This document shows, piece by piece, positions 58,834 through 64,000 of a stretch of 64,000 nt of DNA. Positions within the stretch are counted from its first letter, which is position 1; each line of letters begins with the position of its first letter. A program made the position numbers and the translations under genes. The stretch comes from Rutidosis leptorrhynchoides (lineage: Eukaryota; Streptophyta; Magnoliopsida; Asterales; Asteraceae), in the NCBI RefSeq assembly GCF_046630445.1, contig NC_092333.1:183456501-183520500 (forward strand). Direction: 5' to 3'. The notes below the pieces were generated by a model. That model searched no databases. It was not told the origin of the DNA and was given only the letters and a program-made list of their open reading frames with translations.

Positions 58834-60786
58834 TGATAATGCTAAAAACAAACATATATTTCATAGCATTATTCCACAAGAAAGACAAGCTTTTAGTTGC
58901 AATTGTTCTATTTACAAGTGATATTCGTTTAAATAATAAAAGGTGAAGACAAAAGACAGATTCGACGAATTGAAGACGCAAACGACCAAAAAGCTCAAAA
59001 GTACAAAAGATAATCAAAGAGGTTCCAATTATTGATAAGAAACGTCTCGAAATTACAAGAGTACAAGATTCAAAACGCAAAGTACAAAATATAAAATTGT
59101 ACGCAAGGACGTTCGAAAATCCGGAACCGGGACCAGAGTCAACTCTCAACGCTCGACGCAACGGACTAAAAATTACAAGTTAACTATGTATATAAATATA
59201 ATATAATATATAATTAATTATATTAATTATATATATATTATATATATATTATAAACCGTCGGCAAGAAAGACTCCAAAAGGGACTGAGCTGTAATTTCAA
59301 ACTCCGCGACTCGCGGAGTTTGAAGGCAAAAATGCCGCGAGTCGCGGAGCCCCAAAAGTCGAAAATCCCTATAAAAGCAAACGAATTCTGATCGCAAAAA
59401 TAACCAAAAAATCCATCCATCTCTCTATCTATATCGTATATATTTATATTTATATTTTAAATTTTAATTTTAATTTTAATCCTAATAATAAGGGTATGTT
59501 AGCGAATGTTATAAGGGTGTAAGTCGAAATTCTGTCCGTGTAACGCTACGCTATTTTTAATCATTGTAAGTTACATTCAACCTTTTTATATTAATGTCTC
59601 GTAGCTAAGTTATTATTATGCTTATTTAATCCGAAGTAATCATGATGTTGGGCTAATTACTAAAATTGGGTAATTGGGCTTTATACCATAATTGGGGTTT
59701 GGACAAAAGAACGACACTTGTGGAAATTAGACTATGGGCTATTAATGGGTTTTATATTAACTAAACAATACCTTGTTAATTTAATATACAAACTTATAAT
59801 TTGACGTATTTATATATAACCACATACGCTTGACTGGGTACGGTGGGCGGGATATCTATAAATACCAATAATTATTCATTTTACCGGATACGGAACTGGA
59901 TTAATAGTTAATAAACTTGTTGAAACAGGGGTGAATTACATTCAAGGGTAATTGGTGTAATTGTTAACAAAGTAGTAAAACCTTGGTTTACACGCAGTCG
60001 ATAACCTGGTGTATTCATTAAACAAAGTATTAAAACCTTGTTACAATTCGAATCCCCAATTAGTTGGAATATTTGACTTCGGGAATAAGAATAATTTGAC
60101 GAAGGCTTTCGCTCTTTATATTTATGACTGATGGACTATTATGGACAAATCCGTATGGACATATTAAATAATCCAGGACAAAGGACAATTAACCCATGGG
60201 CATAAAACTAAAATCAACACGTCAAACATCATGATTACGGAAGTTTAAATAAGCATAATTCTTTTATTTCATATTTAATTTCCTTTATTTTATATTTAAT
60301 TGCACTTCTAATTATCGCATTTTTATTGTTATTGTATTTAATTGCACTTTTAATTATCGTACTTTTTAATTATCGCAAGTTTATTTTATCGCACTTTTAT
60401 TATTCGCAATTTCATTATCGTTATTTACTTTATGCTTTAATTTAAAGTCTTGTATTTATTTGGTTTTAACTGCGACTAAAGTTTTAAAATCGACAAACCG
60501 GTCATTAAACCGTAAAAACCCCCCTTTATAATAATAATATTACTTATATATATATTTGTATTTTTATAAAAGTAAACTAATATAGCGTTAAGCTTTGTTT
60601 AAAAAGATTCCCTGTGGAACGAACCGGACTTACTAAAAACTACACTACTGTACGATTAGGTACACTGCCTATAAGTGTTGTAGCAAGGTTTAAGTATATC
60701 CATTCTCTAAATAAATAAATATCTTGTGTAAAAATGTATCGTATTTAATAGTATTTCCTTGTAAAAATATAAGCTATTTTATATAC
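58834..60786 (+). repeat. 3' LTR of the Athila-like element
   Basis: Matches 44044-45997 to TATATAC, then diverges. Palindromes at 59302-59318 and 59335-59349, TATAAAA about 20 bp later. Confidence 0.92.
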
Positions 60787-61962
60787 ACTCTGCTAAAACA
60801 TCAATGTTATTCGTTGAATCAATGACCCATGAGAAAGGTTGTGGCCACGTTTTTAGCATATAATTTTAGGACTTAAAGTAGTGCTCTTACATATCGACAA
60901 CAATTAGTGTTGTGTTAGGTTGAGTTCGGCCCACCATAGGAAAAAAAATGTAATCACATCAAGTGGTTATTATACCAACCGAACAAAACAGATGAAGACG
61001 GTGTGGATTTGAAATGGGTTTTGTGGGCGACGATACAGGAACGAAAAATGAGCAAGAAAATAACAAAGGTGGTGGGTTGTTGATAGTTCTTCTTGGACAG
61101 AAAAACAATAAGCATTGTAACAGCAATGATGGGTGACAGTCAAGGATCTCACTTCAAACAGAAATAACAGATATAACAGTGGTATTAGTGGTGGTTTTAG
61201 GGTGGTGTGTTGGATTGGGTCGATCAAGAAAGTAGTAGTAGGGAAGAAAGATATATCGAGCATGTGTGTGATGGCTTGGTTTAATATTACTCGAATTAGA
61301 ACATAAAAGAGGCAGTTATATAAATTGGTGTGAGTGGAATTGTGTTTGCCACGTAATTCAGAAAGGAGAAAGAGGGCCACTTGGGGCTTTTGATTGGTCT
61401 TAAGTGAAGAGAAAAATATATATACCTTCTTGGTGTTTGCGGTTGTACAAGGCAGCAATGAGTCAAGAAAGCAAGTTTTCGATTCATACAAAGTTTTACA
61501 GGGTGTCGTGAAGGTTGGTGATTCTTGATGATGGTAGTTTTTCAAAGTGTGATGGTTGTGATCGATGGTTTGTGATTGAAGTGGTGACGGGTGCAGTCTA
61601 AGAGTGAGGGTAGTGGTTCACATGGGTTGTTTTTATGTTTTGTTCAAGTAGTAACAAAAGCAATTGCAGTAGTTTGTATATTTGTGTCATGGTTTCATAA
61701 ACAATCAACAATAATATATTCATGAGGATAAGTGTGTAAAGATGATGACGAATAGTGTTTTATCTTGTATGTACGTATGATGTAAATATAATTATATGAT
61801 ATATGATAGTGGGAGACAATAGTACATGTAGGTTGATCATTTGTCAAAAGAAAATGTGTTTTGTAGTAGGATGGTGGAAGGTAAAAGATCACAAGCAAAG
61901 AAAAAAAAAGATACTGACATGGATGTATAACGGATTGCATCTTTATCAGATTTCTTTATATT

Positions 61963-62071
<109 letters not shown>

Positions 62072-62494
62072 AATCATTAATAAATATAAATATACTAATA
62101 ATAATAATAGAATAATACTAATATTAATGATAGAAGTTAATAAGTTGTATTATAATGATAATAATTATAATTATAAAATTTTTAATAAATCTTAGTAATA
62201 ATGGTATTACTAAATACTTTTAATAATAATATTAGTAATTATATTAATGATAATATCTAATAATAATAATAATAATAATAATAACATCAATCATATTAGT
62301 ATTAATAATACTAATAACAATAATACTAATAATATTAATATAACAAATTAACATCAACATGTAATTATTTACATGAAATGAATATATTATAAATTTTAAG
62401 TATCATGTCTTATTATGACGTAAATTATTTTACATCGTTAATTCTCATAACCTAACAGTATATATTATGGTTTCAAGTTACTTTATGTATACAC

Positions 62495-62635
<141 letters not shown>

Positions 62636-62800
62636 TTTACAAAAATTTGCTCGTGAATCGTCGGGAACAGTCAAAGGTTAAATATATACATGAACACAGT
62701 TCAAGGTTTTTGAGAATTCTATATTACAGACTTTGCTTATCGTGTCGAGATCTTATAAAGATTAAGTTTAAATTTGGTCGAAAATTTCCGGGTCATCACA

Positions 62801-64000
62801 GTACCTACCCGTTAGAGAAATTTCGTCCCGAAATTTGGGTGAGGTAGTCATGGTTAACAATATAAATGTTTTTATGATGAATATGAGCTGATAAATAGAG
62901 TTTTTATCATTATTGAATAATACAGATAAAATAATTCGATTATTCGAAGAGCACGAATGAAGCTATCACAAAAGAGTGAGATGAGTAAATAGTGTTTCAT
63001 CAAATCTTTTAACGTAGATATGGTTGATTTTCGGAATTCAAGGAATTTAGAGAAAATCTTCAAATTCTAAAAGATTTGATTCTTCAGCGAGTAAGGAAAT
63101 TAAGATCTCTATAATTAATTTCAGTGATCTGCCTCGATTACTCTGTCTGACATTTCCATTATAAATTAAACTTCTTCCATTCCGTTACTTTTACCATTCC
63201 TATATCAAATCCCCATATCCAAAAGTTTATGAAAATGATAAATCAATTTCTAATCCTTGTCCTTATTCTTACTATCACAACCACCATTCTCCCTTTCCAA
63301 CTTCCACCAGTGGAATCTGCTTTCTTCTACTTTGCCCTTGGGGTTATAGTGCTTTTAATCCTCCCGTGTCTTTATGTTGCTATAAACATTGATATGCACA
63401 TTTTGTAATTTATGTGTTGTTATTGGGCTTTATATCTTCCCTTATGTTTCGGAGCTCTTTGCCTTTTTATTCTCCCCTCGACCTCTAGTGAAGCGAGTAA
63501 TGGTCCAGAATTCGTAAGTATGGAGTTTCGAATGATTATAATGTTCTAAGCACGAAGGAACGTATTCTCACGATTTGACTTGTCAAATTACTAGAATTAC
63601 TGAGAATAGAACTATCAAGAATATATTTTCTTGGTATGTTTATAAGTTAAGCAGAATGAAAGAGTTATGTAACATGATACATGATAATGGTATGATCTAC
63701 TGTGAACCATCATCACGTTTCATTAGAAACTCAGCATGACTTACTGTAATATAATCACGTTGGCTGGGCGTCATTATATTATACTAACTCATGCATCAAT
63801 TTCCAACACTACTTCAAAATCATTCGTAATTCAAAATCAAATTTTAAAGAAATTTTGAAACTAAAGTAGTTTCCTTTATGATGTAATTTAGATAGCACGA
63901 AGAGTTAAATAATTTCAGGTGAGAATATTTATGAAAATATCTTCAGAAATTTCGAAGATATTTATGATGATATTTTGGAATTTCTAAGTTCGATGGTTGA
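62801..64000 (-). mobile_element. Internal 3' region of element C, continuing beyond the window
   Basis: A polypurine tract (minus strand ATTTCGGGACGAAATTTCTC, about 62817-62842) sits by the LTR. The rest to about 63840 matches 11940-12990 of element 1 in the same element orientation, with shared stretches around the 'TCGGAGCTC' and 'AGTATAATATAATGAC' words. No pol recognised up to the window end. A plus-strand small ORF lies antisense within it. Confidence 0.75.
63229..63408 (+). CDS. Small hydrophobic ORF antisense in element C
   Basis: 59 residues: MKMINQFLILVLILTITTTI, a Pro-rich turn FQLPPVES, then AFFYFALGVIVLLILPCLYV and NIDMHIL. It looks like two membrane helices, or a signal peptide plus one helix. 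It runs opposite to the element's own strand. The equivalent place in element 1 (minus strand, about 12560-12400) carries a related hydrophobic reading with several changes. No family recognised. Antisense ORFs near the 3' LTR are known in some plant Ty3 lineages, but not with this content to my knowledge. Confidence 0.4.
   Translation: MKMINQFLILVLILTITTTILPFQLPPVESAFFYFALGVIVLLILPCLYVAINIDMHIL

Larger units (their letters stand above)
44044..60786 (+). mobile_element. Athila-like Ty3 retrotransposon nested in LTR C
   Basis: 16.7 kb. LTRs at 44044-45997 and 58834-60786, both starting TGATAATGCTAAAAAC. Athila-type primer site to tRNA-Asp, then gag, protease, RT, RNase H and integrase in the Athila/Tat order, then an unusually long post-pol region with further ORFs. 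By eye the LTRs differ at about 15 sites in 1.95 kb (0.8%), giving roughly 0.3 million years at usual plant LTR rates. Nearly whole in structure but broken, about four breaks in its coding parts. The outer target duplication is unresolved: ATGTT occurs at 44039-44043 and 60804-60808, 18 bp beyond the shared LTR end. Confidence 0.92.

Noticed and set aside
60970-61545. Minus open frame of 191 residues in LTR C
   Set aside because: No domain recognised, composition rich in Leu/Thr/Ser/Tyr as expected from chance, and it lies inside an LTR. Kept out of the gene list, though its length is notable.

Overview
This is a 64 kb window of AT-rich plant nuclear DNA. It is almost entirely transposable elements, many nested inside one another, around one broken host gene. 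The plant origin follows from Athila-type and Ty1/copia retrotransposons with plant tRNA primer sites, a fasciclin-like arabinogalactan protein (FLA) gene, PIF/Harbinger and Mutator-like transposases, and a plant LINE with an RRM-like N-terminus. The LTR styles remind me of the daisy family (Asteraceae); that is recognition, not proof. I see no intact host gene, no true tRNA or rRNA gene and no bacterial features.

Layout. 1-1435: end of a Ty1/copia fossil (minus), with its LTR at 750-1435. 1721-19034: a LINE that has lost endonuclease and reverse transcriptase. It is split by a solo-LTR-like insertion (2475-4996, TTTTT on both sides) and by a long-LTR retrotransposon without pol ('element 1', 5320-16765, TGATA duplication). 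19623-31111: an FLA pseudogene split in its signal peptide by a PIF/Harbinger transposon (19660-30446, TAA duplication). That transposon's transposase is in turn split near its C-terminus by a gag-only LTR retrotransposon ('element D', 20207-28656, TAGTC duplication). 31241-35900: intergenic DNA with a Ty1/copia gag fossil and a Mutator-like transposase remnant. 35988-64000: a stack of LTR retrotransposons. These are an LTR fragment ('A', 35988-37378), a plus-strand element ('B', from 37379) carrying a Glu-rich ORF and an F-box-like ORF, and a minus-strand element ('C', 42032 to beyond the window). A nearly complete Athila-like element (44044-60786) sits inside the 3' LTR of C.

Relative ages from LTR pairs compared by eye: element D is youngest (about 0.5% different), then the Athila-like element (about 0.8%), then element 1 (about 1.3%). 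At usual plant LTR rates all are well under one million years old. The FLA pseudogene, the LINE and the Harbinger transposon must be older than the elements inside them.

The most unusual signals are these. (1) Paired GC-rich palindromes lie about 20-25 bp upstream of a TATA box or TATA-like tract in three unrelated LTR families, with a different word in each; in the Athila-like element the pair is repeated internally, once before the post-pol ORF. (2) A tRNA-like cassette with pol III box motifs and a T-run lies inside the LTRs of elements 1 and C. (3) A small hydrophobic ORF lies antisense in element C, in a region shared with element 1. (4) An F-box-like ORF lies inside element B. (5) Element D carries a seven-unit hairpin minisatellite.
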